A DNA stretch of 24,318 nucleotides from TWA4 sp045121095 (GCA_045121095.1 JBGVFN010000164.1:1-24318), one strand, 5' to 3'; counted from the first letter of the stretch, positions 1 to 9,080 are shown. Numbers and translations: made by a program. The notes: a model not told the origin generated them from the letters alone.

Positions 1-159
1 CAGAGGAGAAAATGCGGTCTGTAACTGTGAATAAGTACTTATCCAATCGCAATCGTTGTGGATTTTGAAAGGATGTACAGATAAGACTTGTAACATCGTC
101 AATGAAACAGCAGTAGACAGGAATTTACTTTACAGAGCTGCCCCCTTCTCACAAAAAGG
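1..159. other. Upstream intergenic stretch, no recognised gene
   Basis: No convincing gene is visible here. All three forward frames close early; two of them close within the first 34 bases, so the 3' end of an upstream gene could lie in the first few codons, but I cannot identify one. A perfect 12-bp palindrome, ATAAGTACTTAT, lies at 31-42. A GAGGAG followed by ATG at 12 opens an 18-codon frame that looks like chance. There is no T-run-terminated hairpin, so the end of the preceding transcript is not marked. Confidence 0.4.
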
Positions 160-188
160 TTGAGTTATCATTTTAAATAAGCTATAAT
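160..188 (+). promoter_or_regulatory. Sigma-A-type promoter of the ftsK cluster
   Basis: A TTGAGT -35 box (160-165) and a perfect TATAAT -10 box (183-188) are separated by the ideal 17 bp. The predicted start of transcription is near 195, giving a leader of about 80 bases before ftsK. That leader contains the palindromic repeat at 209-249. This is the only strong promoter I see before the htpG promoter some 21 kb downstream. The match is read directly from the sequence; activity is inferred. Confidence 0.75.
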
Positions 189-208
189 AACAAAATACGT
201 AAATTTGA

Positions 209-249
209 GTAACGATTCAGCAGAGCATGAATGCCTGCTGAACTGTTAC
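209..249 (+). repeat. Palindromic dispersed repeat, copy 1
   Basis: The left arm GTAACGATTCAGCAG (209-223) and right arm CTGCTGAACTGTTAC (235-249) pair at 13 of 15 positions around an 11-base loop containing ATGAATG. A second copy with the same right arm and the same ATGAATG loop core lies at 10647-10690. In RNA this would form a stable hairpin in the ftsK leader, ending 16 bases before the ribosome binding site at 266. It resembles small non-autonomous palindromic repeats (REP or MITE type); that classification is inference. Confidence 0.8.
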
Positions 250-276
250 AATTTGATATATATTTGAGGTGAGTAA

Positions 277-3200
277 ATGGCGTCTGATCCAATACGGAAA
301 AATGCAACGCAAAAGAAATCCAAAACTGCCGCAAGTTCTGGCAGTGGTAATAGAAAAAGTACAAGCAGTACCAATGCTGCAAGAAACACAAAGGCTCGGA
401 GCGGCCAGACAAAAAGCAGTTCTGCGGCAAAGAGCCAAAATACCGCTTCCCAAAAAGCTTCCGCGTCAAAAGGCAGTAATGCAGGAAGCAGAAGAGGCTC
501 CGGCAGCCGGAGTAGTACAGCAGGAACCAGAAAGACATCTTCTGCAGGAAGAAAGGCATCTGCCCCTGTCATGAATGAACAGCAGCAGATGCTGAATGAT
601 GAGGTGAAATTCTGGATTGCCTGTGGTATCACGGCATTTTTAACCATGTGTAATTTTCATATGTGTATGGGACTGGGAGAGGCAGTTTATATGGTTTTAC
701 ATGGTCTGTTTGGATGGCCGGCCTATGTTCTGCCTTTTGTAATGCTGTTTTCCTACCTTTTTATGGTGTCCAACCGGGGCAATGTGGAAGCTGGGGCAAA
801 GATGCGTCTGAGTTTAAGCTTTTTTGTTTTATGCTGCGGACTGGTTCATCTGGTGGGTATTAAAGATACACAGCCTTTTTCACTGGCTTATTATTTTACT
901 GCAGGTCAGTCCGGTATCAATGGCGGTCTGCTGGGCGGCCTGATCGGTGGAAGTCTGCAGCAGTTGGTGGGAACCAGTGCAACCGTTCTGATCATCATCC
1001 TGCTGATGCTGGTTCATGTGATCCTGCTGACAGAGCGTTCTCTGGTGCGTACATTGCAGGAACTGTTTGCAGATTGTCAGCAGACGGTGCAGGAAAAGGG
1101 GGCATTTTTAAAAGAAACCTTTTCAAATCTTGACCTATTTCCGGAAGATGAGGAAGAGGATGAGTATGAAGATGAGTATGATGACGATTATGCGTATGAA
1201 AATCGTAAAAATACTGCAGGTGCTGCAAAGTCAGATGATTTGAATGATTTTGATGGGAATTGGGAGTCAGAAAACTTTCAGCAGGAGGATCAAGCAGGAG
1301 AAAACTCTGTCTGGAACTGGTCCTTTGGTAAATCCAATACAGCAGATCATGGCAGCTTTTTGAAACAGAAGATTCCTTTTATGTCAGGAGATGGCGATAC
1401 TGCTGATACTTCTAAGGAAGAGAATGTACAGGCCCAGTGGTTTTTTGAAAATAAGGAAGAAAAGGTATTTTCCGGGAAAGACAGGGAAAATGCAAAGACA
1501 AATGTTACATATACTTTAGGAAAGCCTTCTACAGCTTCTGAAAAGGAAGAGCGTTTCGGAAGTCGTTCCGGTTCTGCACGAAAAACGACTTCCGGCACCA
1601 TTCGTACGGTCTTAGGCCAGGGACGGCCTGGTGGATCCGGTACGAAACGGGTTCTCGTGGAACGGGAACATCGTTCTCTGGAAGAAATGGGATTTGGCGA
1701 ATTGTTATATGGCAAGCTGGAACAGCCTGTGTGTCCGGTATCTGATTTTATCGCATATAATGGTCTGGAACAGGAAATGACGGCGCAGACCTTTGCAGAA
1801 GAGGGTTCTTCCTGGGAAGCGGAATCAGCAGAGGAAGAAAATCAGGCATGGAACATGGAATTACCTGAGGAAAAAAGTGACTTCTGGAATATGGGTTCTG
1901 CAGAAGATGGCGAAGAAACTGATTTCTGGACTATTGAATCATCAGAAACGGATGGTGAAACAGAAAGAACTGCTTTTGTGGGAGAAAGTGATGAAGCAGA
2001 AAGAATCGCTTCTGCAGGAGAAAGTGATGAAACAGAACAGACTGCTTCTGAGGAAGAATTGGAGGAAGATTCTGATTTCTGGGATACAGAATCGGCTGAA
2101 GAAGCCGTTGTGGATACGAGTAAAAATGCAGTGGATGTAACGGAGCATGTAATTCTCCCGGAAGATGGTCCTGTTTTTCGGGAAGCAGTTTCTCCAGATA
2201 CAAAAAGTCATCTGCCAGGTGCATCCGGTTCTGCAAGCACAAAGAGCCGTTCGGCCATCTCGTCCGGTTCTGCCAACAGAACAGAACGTTCTGCAGTTTC
2301 GCCCAAAAAGGAAGACCATAGCATCTGGAAGCAGGATTCGGGTGAGGGAAACCGGGGAAGTTCCGGTGCGGTTACCTTTGGTGGAAAACCGAAACCGCCG
2401 GAAAAGAAACCGGTGGTGAAAAAGCCCTATGTATTTCCGCCGGCTGCTCTGCTGAAGCGAAATACGGCATTTAGCAGCAGCCTCAATGGAAAGCACAGAG
2501 AGATTCAGAAAAAGCTTCATGAAACGCTGCAAAGTTTTGGAGTGCGGGTGAACATGGGCAATATTTCTGTGGGACCTACGGTAACCCGTTATGAGCTGGA
2601 GCCGGAGCCTGGTGTAAAGGTAAGCCGGATCGTAGCGCTTCAGGACGATATCAAGCTGGCGCTGGCGGCATCGGATATTCGTATTGAAGCCCCTATTCCC
2701 GGCAAATCGGCCATTGGTATTGAAGTACCTAATCAGGATAATACGGTAGTTGGATTTAGGGAATTGATTGATTCCGATGTTTTCCGCAATCATCCGTCCA
2801 AAGTGGCGGTGGCGGTGGGCCGTGATATCAGCGGTCAGATTATTGTGGCCGATCTGGCGAAGATGCCCCATCTGCTGATCGCCGGTGCTACTGGTTCTGG
2901 TAAATCGGTTTGTATTAATACATTAATTATGAGTATTATTTACAAATCATCGCCGGATGATGTTAAACTGGTGATGGTAGACCCGAAAGTGGTGGAATTA
3001 AGTGTTTACAATGGCATTCCTCATTTGCTGGTGCCTGTAGTGACCGATGCCCGAAAGGCGGCCAATGCACTGCGCTGGGCCGTGGATGAGATGAATGACC
3101 GTTATCGGAAGTTCGCAGAGCACAATGTGCGGAATCTGGAAGGGTATAATGAACAGCTGAAAAAGCTGAAAGCGTCGGATCCTTCCAATGATGAGCCCTA

Positions 3201-3864
3201 TCTTTACCAGATGGTAATCATTGTAGATGAACTTGCAGATCTGATGATGGTAGCCCAGAGTGAAGTGGAAGAAGCCATCTGCCGTCTGGCACAGATGGCC
3301 CGTGCAGCAGGTATTCACCTGGTACTGGCTACCCAGAGACCTTCCGTAAATGTTATTACCGGTCTCATTAAGGCCAATGTGCCTTCCCGAATTGCATTTG
3401 CCGTATCCTCCGGTGTGGATTCCCGTACGATTATTGATATGAATGGTGCGGAAAAACTTCTGGGTAAAGGTGATATGCTCTTTTATCCTTACGGATTGCC
3501 CAAACCAATCCGTGTACAGGGTGCCTTTATTTCGGATGAAGAGGTTTCCAGAGTGGTTTCCTATCTTCATAAAAATAATGGTGAGGTTTCTGGTCAGGAA
3601 ATGATGGAGCAGATGATCACCAGTGCCACAGAAAACGACACCGTTCAGGCAGAACGGGACGAATATTTTGAAAAAGCGGCCCGTTTCATTATAGAAAAAG
3701 ATAAAGCTTCCATTGGTGCTTTGCAGCGAAACTTCAAAATTGGTTTCAATCGTGCGGCCCGGATCATGGATCAGCTGGCTGCTGCCGGTGTGGTCAGTGA
3801 AGAAGACAGCACAAGACCCAGAAAAGTACTGATGAATATGGAAGAATTAAATGAAGTTTTGTAA
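277..3864 (+). CDS. ftsK: DNA translocase FtsK/SpoIIIE
   Basis: Membrane-anchored hexameric ATPase that pumps double-stranded DNA through the closing septum in division or sporulation. Residues 1-100 are a Ser/Lys/Arg-rich basic tail. About four membrane segments follow (near 112-130, 135-163, 178-195, 214-250). An acidic linker runs from about 290 to 740. The motor has Walker A GATGSGKS (870-877) and Walker B IIVDELAD (981-988). A winged-helix gamma domain occupies about 1128-1190 and would read orienting DNA motifs. At 1195 aa it is far longer than B. subtilis SpoIIIE (about 790 aa), mainly because of the linker, which contains decayed 12-residue repeats. The start is supported by GAGGTGAG at 266-273, and a sigma-A-type promoter lies upstream. 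The family is certain; whether its main role is vegetative (FtsK) or sporulation (SpoIIIE) cannot be told from sequence. Confidence 0.95.
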   Translation: MASDPIRKNATQKKSKTAASSGSGNRKSTSSTNAARNTKARSGQTKSSSAAKSQNTASQKASASKGSNAGSRRGSGSRSSTAGTRKTSSAGRKASAPVMNEQQQMLNDEVKFWIACGITAFLTMCNFHMCMGLGEAVYMVLHGLFGWPAYVLPFVMLFSYLFMVSNRGNVEAGAKMRLSLSFFVLCCGLVHLVGIKDTQPFSLAYYFTAGQSGINGGLLGGLIGGSLQQLVGTSATVLIIILLMLVHVILLTERSLVRTLQELFADCQQTVQEKGAFLKETFSNLDLFPEDEEEDEYEDEYDDDYAYENRKNTAGAAKSDDLNDFDGNWESENFQQEDQAGENSVWNWSFGKSNTADHGSFLKQKIPFMSGDGDTADTSKEENVQAQWFFENKEEKVFSGKDRENAKTNVTYTLGKPSTASEKEERFGSRSGSARKTTSGTIRTVLGQGRPGGSGTKRVLVEREHRSLEEMGFGELLYGKLEQPVCPVSDFIAYNGLEQEMTAQTFAEEGSSWEAESAEEENQAWNMELPEEKSDFWNMGSAEDGEETDFWTIESSETDGETERTAFVGESDEAERIASAGESDETEQTASEEELEEDSDFWDTESAEEAVVDTSKNAVDVTEHVILPEDGPVFREAVSPDTKSHLPGASGSASTKSRSAISSGSANRTERSAVSPKKEDHSIWKQDSGEGNRGSSGAVTFGGKPKPPEKKPVVKKPYVFPPAALLKRNTAFSSSLNGKHREIQKKLHETLQSFGVRVNMGNISVGPTVTRYELEPEPGVKVSRIVALQDDIKLALAASDIRIEAPIPGKSAIGIEVPNQDNTVVGFRELIDSDVFRNHPSKVAVAVGRDISGQIIVADLAKMPHLLIAGATGSGKSVCINTLIMSIIYKSSPDDVKLVMVDPKVVELSVYNGIPHLLVPVVTDARKAANALRWAVDEMNDRYRKFAEHNVRNLEGYNEQLKKLKASDPSNDEPYLYQMVIIVDELADLMMVAQSEVEEAICRLAQMARAAGIHLVLATQRPSVNVITGLIKANVPSRIAFAVSSGVDSRTIIDMNGAEKLLGKGDMLFYPYGLPKPIRVQGAFISDEEVSRVVSYLHKNNGEVSGQEMMEQMITSATENDTVQAERDEYFEKAARFIIEKDKASIGALQRNFKIGFNRAARIMDQLAAAGVVSEEDSTRPRKVLMNMEELNEVL
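1807..2112 (+). repeat. Decayed 36-bp (12-residue) repeat array in the ftsK linker
   Basis: The linker holds acidic Trp-centred units. W513, W525 and W537 are exactly 12 residues apart, then W551, and W602 further on, in contexts such as SSWEAESAEE, SDFWNMGSAED, TDFWTIESSE and SDFWDTESAEE. Between them two adjacent 36-bp units (1981-2016 and 2017-2052, GESDEAERIASA and GESDETEQTASE) match at about 28 of 36 bases. The pattern looks like serial in-frame duplication followed by drift. Confidence 0.65.
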
Positions 3865-3964
3865 CTGTTTGGCAAAGTTAAATGGTTATCGGTGGTAACT
3901 GTGGGGCTCTGAGGATCGTAAGCAGTTACTGCCAATTTATGAAAACAGATTGAGAGGTAACAGG
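3865..3964 (+). other. ftsK-murE intergenic region with small inverted repeat
   Basis: About 100 bases between ftsK and murE. GTAACTG (3895-3901) and CAGTTAC (3923-3929) form a 7-bp stem with a 21-base loop and no following T-run, so it is not an intrinsic terminator. The GTAAC/GTTAC ends recall the palindromic repeats at 209 and 10647, but the rest does not match. No convincing promoter is visible. AGAGGT at 3953-3958 is the murE ribosome binding site. Confidence 0.4.
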
Positions 3965-5422
3965 ATGAAATTAAGTAAATTGTTGGAAAAACTGGAGTTT
4001 GAGGTATTAAAAGGAAGTCTGGAAACCGAAATCACCGAGCTGGTTTACGATTCCAGAAAAGCAGTAGAAGGTTGTGTCTTTTTATGCATCAGCGGTACCA
4101 GAAACGATGCCCATGCATATATCCCCTCTGCTGTTGAAAAAGGTGCCACAGCAATTATTGTGGAGAAAAAAGTAGAAGTTGATGCAGATGTCACAGTTAT
4201 TTATGTGGAATCCGCCAGAAAAGCGCTGGCTTACATGTCTGCAGCTTATTTTGATTACCCGGCAGCGAAGATGACCACCATTGGTATCACCGGCACAAAG
4301 GGTAAAACCACTACTTCCTATATGGTAAAGAAGATTCTGGAAGATTCCGGCCGCAAAGTGGGTCTGATCGGTACCAACGGTGCATGGATCGCAGGAAAGC
4401 ATTATCCCACCAAAAACACAACCCCCGAATCTTACGAGCTGGAAGCATATTTCAGCCAGATGGTGGAAGCAGGCTGCGAATATATGGTTATGGAAGTTTC
4501 CTCTCAGGGTGTGAAAATGGACCGTGTAGCGGGATTTGAGTTTGATTATGCCATGTTTACCAACATTTCCCCCGACCATATCGGTCCCGATGAACATGCG
4601 GATTTTGCTGAATATATGGACTGCAAACGCCGCATCCTCAGCATGTGTAAAATCGGTCTGGTAAACCATGATGATGAACATTATGAGGAAATGATCCAGG
4701 GTCATACCTGTGAGCTGTACAGCTACGGTGAAGCAGAAGATGCAGACATCCGTATGGAAGAAATCGATTATGTAAAGGACCACGGTTTCCTGGGACTTTC
4801 CTTTGCCATTGAAAGTGAAAAAACAGGCAAACTTCATGTGAAAGTAAATATGCCCGGCTATTTCAATGCGGTAAATGCCCTGGCAGCAGTTAGTGTATGC
4901 TCTTTCATTGGCGTAACAGAGGAGGCAATCAACCAGGCCCTGGCAGAAGTAAAAGTAGATGGCCGTATGGAAATTGTCTATACTTCTCATGATAAGACCG
5001 TGATTGTAGACTATGCTCACAACGCAGTCAGCATGGAAAGTCTTTTAAAAACCCTGCGTTCCTATAAACCCAAACGTCTGGTGGTTCTCTTTGGATGCGG
5101 CGGCAACCGCTCCCGCCTGCGTCGTTATGAAATGGGCGAAATTGGCGGTAAAATGGCAGATTTCACCATTATTACAGCAGACAATTCCCGTTACGAAAAA
5201 GTGGAAGATATCATCGAAGATATTAAGACCGGTATCAATAAAACCGATGGTAAATACATTGTAATTCCTGACCGCCGTGAAGCCATTGGCTACAGCATTC
5301 AGAATGCAGAAGAAGGCGATATGATCTGTATTATTGGTAAAGGACACGAAGATTATCAGGAAATTGAAGGCGTTCGCTATCATTTCAGCGACCGGGAAGT
5401 AGCAGAAGAATTTTTAGCGTAA
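3965..5422 (+). CDS. murE: UDP-N-acetylmuramyl-tripeptide synthetase MurE
   Basis: Cytoplasmic ATP-dependent ligase adding the third stem residue (normally meso-diaminopimelate or L-lysine) to UDP-MurNAc-L-Ala-D-Glu. The N-terminal UDP-binding domain carries the DSR motif. The P-loop GITGTKGKTTT is at 107-117, NTTPES contacts the sugar nucleotide, and CKRR supplies the Lys usually carbamylated. The C-terminal domain has DYAHNAVS, GCGGNRS and GKGHE (458-462). The acceptor motif, DNPR in DAP-adding enzymes, is DNSR here (406-409): the Arg is kept but the Pro is lost. I start at ATG 3965, with AGAGGT six bases upstream, rather than at the in-frame TTG at 3950; this gives 485 aa, the usual family size. 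murF follows after 27 bases. The ligase assignment is very secure; the amino acid added is probably diaminopimelate but not certain. Confidence 0.93.
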   Translation: MKLSKLLEKLEFEVLKGSLETEITELVYDSRKAVEGCVFLCISGTRNDAHAYIPSAVEKGATAIIVEKKVEVDADVTVIYVESARKALAYMSAAYFDYPAAKMTTIGITGTKGKTTTSYMVKKILEDSGRKVGLIGTNGAWIAGKHYPTKNTTPESYELEAYFSQMVEAGCEYMVMEVSSQGVKMDRVAGFEFDYAMFTNISPDHIGPDEHADFAEYMDCKRRILSMCKIGLVNHDDEHYEEMIQGHTCELYSYGEAEDADIRMEEIDYVKDHGFLGLSFAIESEKTGKLHVKVNMPGYFNAVNALAAVSVCSFIGVTEEAINQALAEVKVDGRMEIVYTSHDKTVIVDYAHNAVSMESLLKTLRSYKPKRLVVLFGCGGNRSRLRRYEMGEIGGKMADFTIITADNSRYEKVEDIIEDIKTGINKTDGKYIVIPDRREAIGYSIQNAEEGDMICIIGKGHEDYQEIEGVRYHFSDREVAEEFLA

Positions 5423-5449
5423 AAATTGAACATAAAGAAGGGTATACTT

Positions 5450-6826
5450 ATGGTACAGGTAACAGTAAAAGAGATTTTGGAGGCAACGGGCGGAACCCTG
5501 CTCTCCGGAGAGGATACCGTTGTTCTGGAACATATCAGCATTGATTCCCGCAGTATGGAAGGCAATGATCTGTTTGTTCCTTTTGTAGGCGCAAGAGCAG
5601 ATGCGCACAATTTTATTGGAATGGCATTTGACAAGGGAGCAGCCGCTTCTTTAAGCATGCGCACCGATGTGGAAACTGGAAAAGGTCCGGTGATTCTGGT
5701 GGAAGATACTTTAAAAGCATTGCAGGATATCGGAACCTGGTATCGGAAAAATGTTCTGAAGTTTCCCATCGTGGGAATTACCGGCAGTGTGGGAAAAACA
5801 TCCACCAGAGAAATGGTGAATGCCGCCTTATCTTCCGGTTTTCATGTATTTTCCACCAAAGGCAATTACAATGGCCAGATCGGTGTTCCTCTGACTCTTT
5901 CCCAGATGGCACCGGAGGATGAGATTGCCGTACTGGAAATGGGTATGAGTCTTCCCGGAGAAATGGCACGGATTTCTCAGGTAGCTTGTGTAGATTATGC
6001 CGTTATGACCAATATTGGGATTTCCCATATTGAAAATCTGGGCAGCCAGGAAAATATCTGCCGGGAAAAACTGCATATTATTGATGGTATGAAGGACGGC
6101 GGTGTGCTGATCTTAAACGGTGACGACCCCATTCTGGCGCAGGTTCAGGTGGATCGTCCCATTAAGACCGTATTTTATGGATGCGGTGAAAACTGCCAGT
6201 ATCAGGTGCAGGATATTCGCACCGAAAATAACCGCGCTGTATTTGATGCCCTGATTCAGGGAAAAATATATACCGTTTCCTTAAAAGTACCGGGTATTCA
6301 TAATGTGATGAATGCCATGGCGGCGCTGGCAGTTGCCAGCGAAACCGGAATTTCCATCGAAGGCGCCATTGAATCCATCGAGAATTTTGCTGGTTTTGCC
6401 CGCAGACTGGAAGTTTCTGAGGACAGAGGTATTACCATTATTGATGATGCTTACAATGCAAGCCCCGATTCCATGAAGGCAGCTCTGCAGGTGCTGGATT
6501 CCATGAACGCTTCCGGCAGAAAGATCGCGGTGCTGGCGGATATGCTGGAACTGGGCGAAAAAGCGCCGGAATACCATTTTGAAACCGGACTTTTTGCAGT
6601 AGATAAACGAATTGATGCCTATGTGTTCATCGGCGAACTGGCTTCCTGGATTGGTCGTGCCATCGATCAGTACAGTGAACTGCCCACCAAGTATTGTAAG
6701 AACAATCAGGAAGCAGCCGAATGGCTGATTTCCTGCCTGCAGCCGGGAGATATGGTACTGTTTAAGGGTTCCAACTCCATGAAATTAAAGGAAGTTATTG
6801 ATGCAGTCAGACAGAGGGAGGCGTAG
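5450..6826 (+). CDS. murF: UDP-N-acetylmuramoyl-tripeptide--D-alanyl-D-alanine ligase MurF
   Basis: Adds D-Ala-D-Ala to the UDP-MurNAc-tripeptide made by MurE, completing the cytoplasmic pentapeptide precursor. The domain order is typical of Mur ligases: an N-terminal substrate domain with DSR (SIDSRSMEGNDLFVP), a P-loop GITGSVGKT (109-117), NIGISHIENLGS with the conserved His, and a C-terminal Rossmann-like domain with DDAYNASPDSM and VLADMLELG. The length of 458 aa is normal. ATG 5450, with AAGAAGGG seven bases upstream, is preferred over the TTG at 5426. Its 3' end overlaps priA by 26 bases, which suggests translational coupling to a replication gene. Confidence 0.95.
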   Translation: MVQVTVKEILEATGGTLLSGEDTVVLEHISIDSRSMEGNDLFVPFVGARADAHNFIGMAFDKGAAASLSMRTDVETGKGPVILVEDTLKALQDIGTWYRKNVLKFPIVGITGSVGKTSTREMVNAALSSGFHVFSTKGNYNGQIGVPLTLSQMAPEDEIAVLEMGMSLPGEMARISQVACVDYAVMTNIGISHIENLGSQENICREKLHIIDGMKDGGVLILNGDDPILAQVQVDRPIKTVFYGCGENCQYQVQDIRTENNRAVFDALIQGKIYTVSLKVPGIHNVMNAMAALAVASETGISIEGAIESIENFAGFARRLEVSEDRGITIIDDAYNASPDSMKAALQVLDSMNASGRKIAVLADMLELGEKAPEYHFETGLFAVDKRIDAYVFIGELASWIGRAIDQYSELPTKYCKNNQEAAEWLISCLQPGDMVLFKGSNSMKLKEVIDAVRQREA

Positions 6827-9059
6827 GCCGCCAAACGCCATATATGCACAGGTCATATTAGATATTACAAGCGGGAATCTGGATAAAACCTTTCAGTACC
6901 GGATTCCCGGGCATCTACAGGGACAGATTCGGCCGGGAACACCGGTCGTTGTCCCTCTTGGCAAAAGTAACCGGGCTGTAAAAGCCTTTGTGCTGGAACT
7001 GGAGGATAAACCGGCCTGTGATCCGGCAAAGATCAAAGAGATTCTGGACCTGCCAAAGGATGCAGTGCCAGTGGAATCTCAGCTTATTGAACTGGCTTTT
7101 TGGATGAAACGCCAATATGGGGCAACCATGATCCAATGTTTGAAAACGGTGCTTCCTGTGGCAAAAAAGATCAAGCCGGTGGAGAAAAAAGAAATATACC
7201 GCAACGCGGATGCCATAGAATATGAAACATTTTTAAAGGAATGCCAACGCAAGCATCAGAAAGCCCGTGTCAGGCTGCTGGAAGCTATTCCGCCGGATCA
7301 GCCGGTTCCCTACGAGCTGGTGGGTCAAAAACTGCATGTAACAGCCAGTGTGATCCGCAGTCTGGAGCAGAAGGGTATCATACGGGTTCAGGTAAAAAAT
7401 GTGGCAAGAAATCCGTTTCATCATAAGAAACAGATGGAAAACCGCCTGATTTTAAATCCTGTTCAGCAAAATGCGCTGGAACAGATGCTGGAAGAGCTGC
7501 GTGTGTCTGGAAAGAAACGCCCCTGCCTGCTGCATGGAATTACCGGAAGTGGGAAAACTCTGGTATATATGGAGCTGATTGAGGAAATGCGCCGACAGGG
7601 GAAACAGACCATTGTGCTGATTCCGGAAATCGCCCTGACTTATCAGACCGTGATGCGTTTTTACAACCGGTTTGGAGACCGGGTTTCTTTTATTAACTCC
7701 CGTTTATCTGCGGGAGAGCGTTATGATCAGTTTCTTCGGGCAAAAGAAGGCAGTCTGGATGTGATGATCGGTCCCCGCTCAGCGGTATTTACGCCATTTC
7801 CCAATCTGGGGCTGATCATTATGGATGAAGAACATGAAAATGCTTATAAAAGTGAGATTACACCCAGATATCATGCACGGGATGTGGCCATAGCAAGAGC
7901 TTCCATGTGCGATGGCATGGTGGTTCTGGGTTCTGCTACCCCTTCTCTGGAAGCCAGTTATCAGGCTTCAGAAGGAACGTTTCGTTTGATCCGCATGGAC
8001 CGGAGAGCCAGAGAAGAAGCAAAACTGCCGGATGTACATGTGGTGGACATGCGCCGGGAGCTCATGTCCGGGAATAAGACCATGTTCAGCCGTCTTTTAT
8101 ATGAAAAATTAAGGGAAAGGCTGGAAAAAGGGGAGCAGAGTATGCTGTTTCTGAACCGCCGCGGTTATTCCAGTTTTATTTCCTGCCGTTCCTGCGGAGA
8201 GGCCGTTCGCTGCCCCCATTGTGATGTAACGCTGACGCTGCATCGAAATGGGCAGCTGAAATGTCATTACTGCGGTTATGTGGTTCCCATGGTAAGAAAC
8301 TGTCCATCCTGCGGTTCTCCCTATGTGGCAGGATTTGGAACGGGTACACAGAAGGTGGAAGAAAAGTTAAAAGAACTTTTCCCGGATGCCCGGATTCTCC
8401 GGATGGATATGGACACCACCCAGGGGAAAAATGGGCATGAAGCCATTATTACGGCATTTGCCAATGAAGAAGCAGACATTCTGGTGGGAACCCAGATGAT
8501 CGTAAAGGGCCATGATTTTGACCGGGTGACCCTGGTAGGCGCACTGGCAGCAGATACGTCTTTGTTTGCCAGCGATTTTCGGGCTTGCGAGCGGACCTTT
8601 CAGCTGTTAACCCAGGCAGCAGGCCGGGCAGGAAGAAGCGGTCTGCAGGGAGAAATGGTCATTCAGACCTATAAACCGGATCATTACAGCATTCAGACCG
8701 CTGCGGGACAAAATTATGAAGCATTTTATCAGGAAGAAATCCGATACCGGAAAATGATGCATTATCCGCCCTGTATCTGTATGGCAGAGTTGATTTTTTC
8801 CTCTCCTTCAGAGGAAAATGCGGCGCAGGCAGCAAAAGCGGTGGCAGAATATCTGCGCAGTCGGCTGCATTCCCGCCAGGGGCAGGTGTTAGGTCCCGCC
8901 GCGGCCGATATCGGAAGGATTAATGATATTTATTACTATCATATGTTTTTGCGTATGGCAGACCGGGAGCAGTTAAATGGGGAGCTGGAAGCAGTAAATT
9001 CATTTATGGAATGGACGAAGTGCAAAAAAGATGTTATGATACAGTTTGATATTTATTGA
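6801..9059 (+). CDS. priA: Primosomal protein N' (replication restart helicase PriA)
   Basis: 3'-to-5' DNA helicase that recognises stalled forks and D-loops and starts primosome reassembly. The N-terminal 3'BD and winged-helix region spans about residues 1-200. The helicase core has Walker A GITGSGKT (246-253) and DEEH (342-345). A zinc-binding insert carries paired cysteines C462/C465, C471/C474, C488/C491 and C501/C504. A helicase C-terminal half follows with QAAGRAGR. The length of 752 aa lies between E. coli (732) and B. subtilis (about 805). The chosen ATG 6801 has AAAGGAAG six bases upstream inside murF; a TTG at 6798 is the alternative. priA heads the conserved priA-def-fmt block. In B. 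subtilis coaBC precedes it; here murE-murF does. Confidence 0.95.
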   Translation: MQSDRGRRRPPNAIYAQVILDITSGNLDKTFQYRIPGHLQGQIRPGTPVVVPLGKSNRAVKAFVLELEDKPACDPAKIKEILDLPKDAVPVESQLIELAFWMKRQYGATMIQCLKTVLPVAKKIKPVEKKEIYRNADAIEYETFLKECQRKHQKARVRLLEAIPPDQPVPYELVGQKLHVTASVIRSLEQKGIIRVQVKNVARNPFHHKKQMENRLILNPVQQNALEQMLEELRVSGKKRPCLLHGITGSGKTLVYMELIEEMRRQGKQTIVLIPEIALTYQTVMRFYNRFGDRVSFINSRLSAGERYDQFLRAKEGSLDVMIGPRSAVFTPFPNLGLIIMDEEHENAYKSEITPRYHARDVAIARASMCDGMVVLGSATPSLEASYQASEGTFRLIRMDRRAREEAKLPDVHVVDMRRELMSGNKTMFSRLLYEKLRERLEKGEQSMLFLNRRGYSSFISCRSCGEAVRCPHCDVTLTLHRNGQLKCHYCGYVVPMVRNCPSCGSPYVAGFGTGTQKVEEKLKELFPDARILRMDMDTTQGKNGHEAIITAFANEEADILVGTQMIVKGHDFDRVTLVGALAADTSLFASDFRACERTFQLLTQAAGRAGRSGLQGEMVIQTYKPDHYSIQTAAGQNYEAFYQEEIRYRKMMHYPPCICMAELIFSSPSEENAAQAAKAVAEYLRSRLHSRQGQVLGPAAADIGRINDIYYYHMFLRMADREQLNGELEAVNSFMEWTKCKKDVMIQFDIY

Positions 9060-9080
9060 TAGAAAGGGAAGGATGTTATT

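Noticed and set aside
12..68. Small leader peptide at ATG 12
   Set aside because: Only 18 codons, Shine-Dalgarno too close to the ATG, and it lies before the mapped-looking promoter at 160-188.
1793..2140. Alternative + strand frame (115 aa) inside ftsK
   Set aside because: Lys/Leu/Arg-rich out-of-phase shadow of the acidic linker repeats.
1942..2871. Long minus-strand open frame (309 aa) opposite ftsK
   Set aside because: It is a mirror of the ftsK codon pattern; it has no domain-like segments and no ribosome binding site, while the + strand frame is unmistakable.
3865..3930. Terminator or promoter between ftsK and murE
   Set aside because: The 7-bp inverted repeat has a 21-base loop and no T-run, and the TTGGCA near 3870 has no usable -10 box at 16-18 bp.
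4082..5020. Minus-strand open frame (312 aa) opposite murE
   Set aside because: His/Phe/Cys-rich nonsense composition typical of antisense shadows; murE occupies the region fully.
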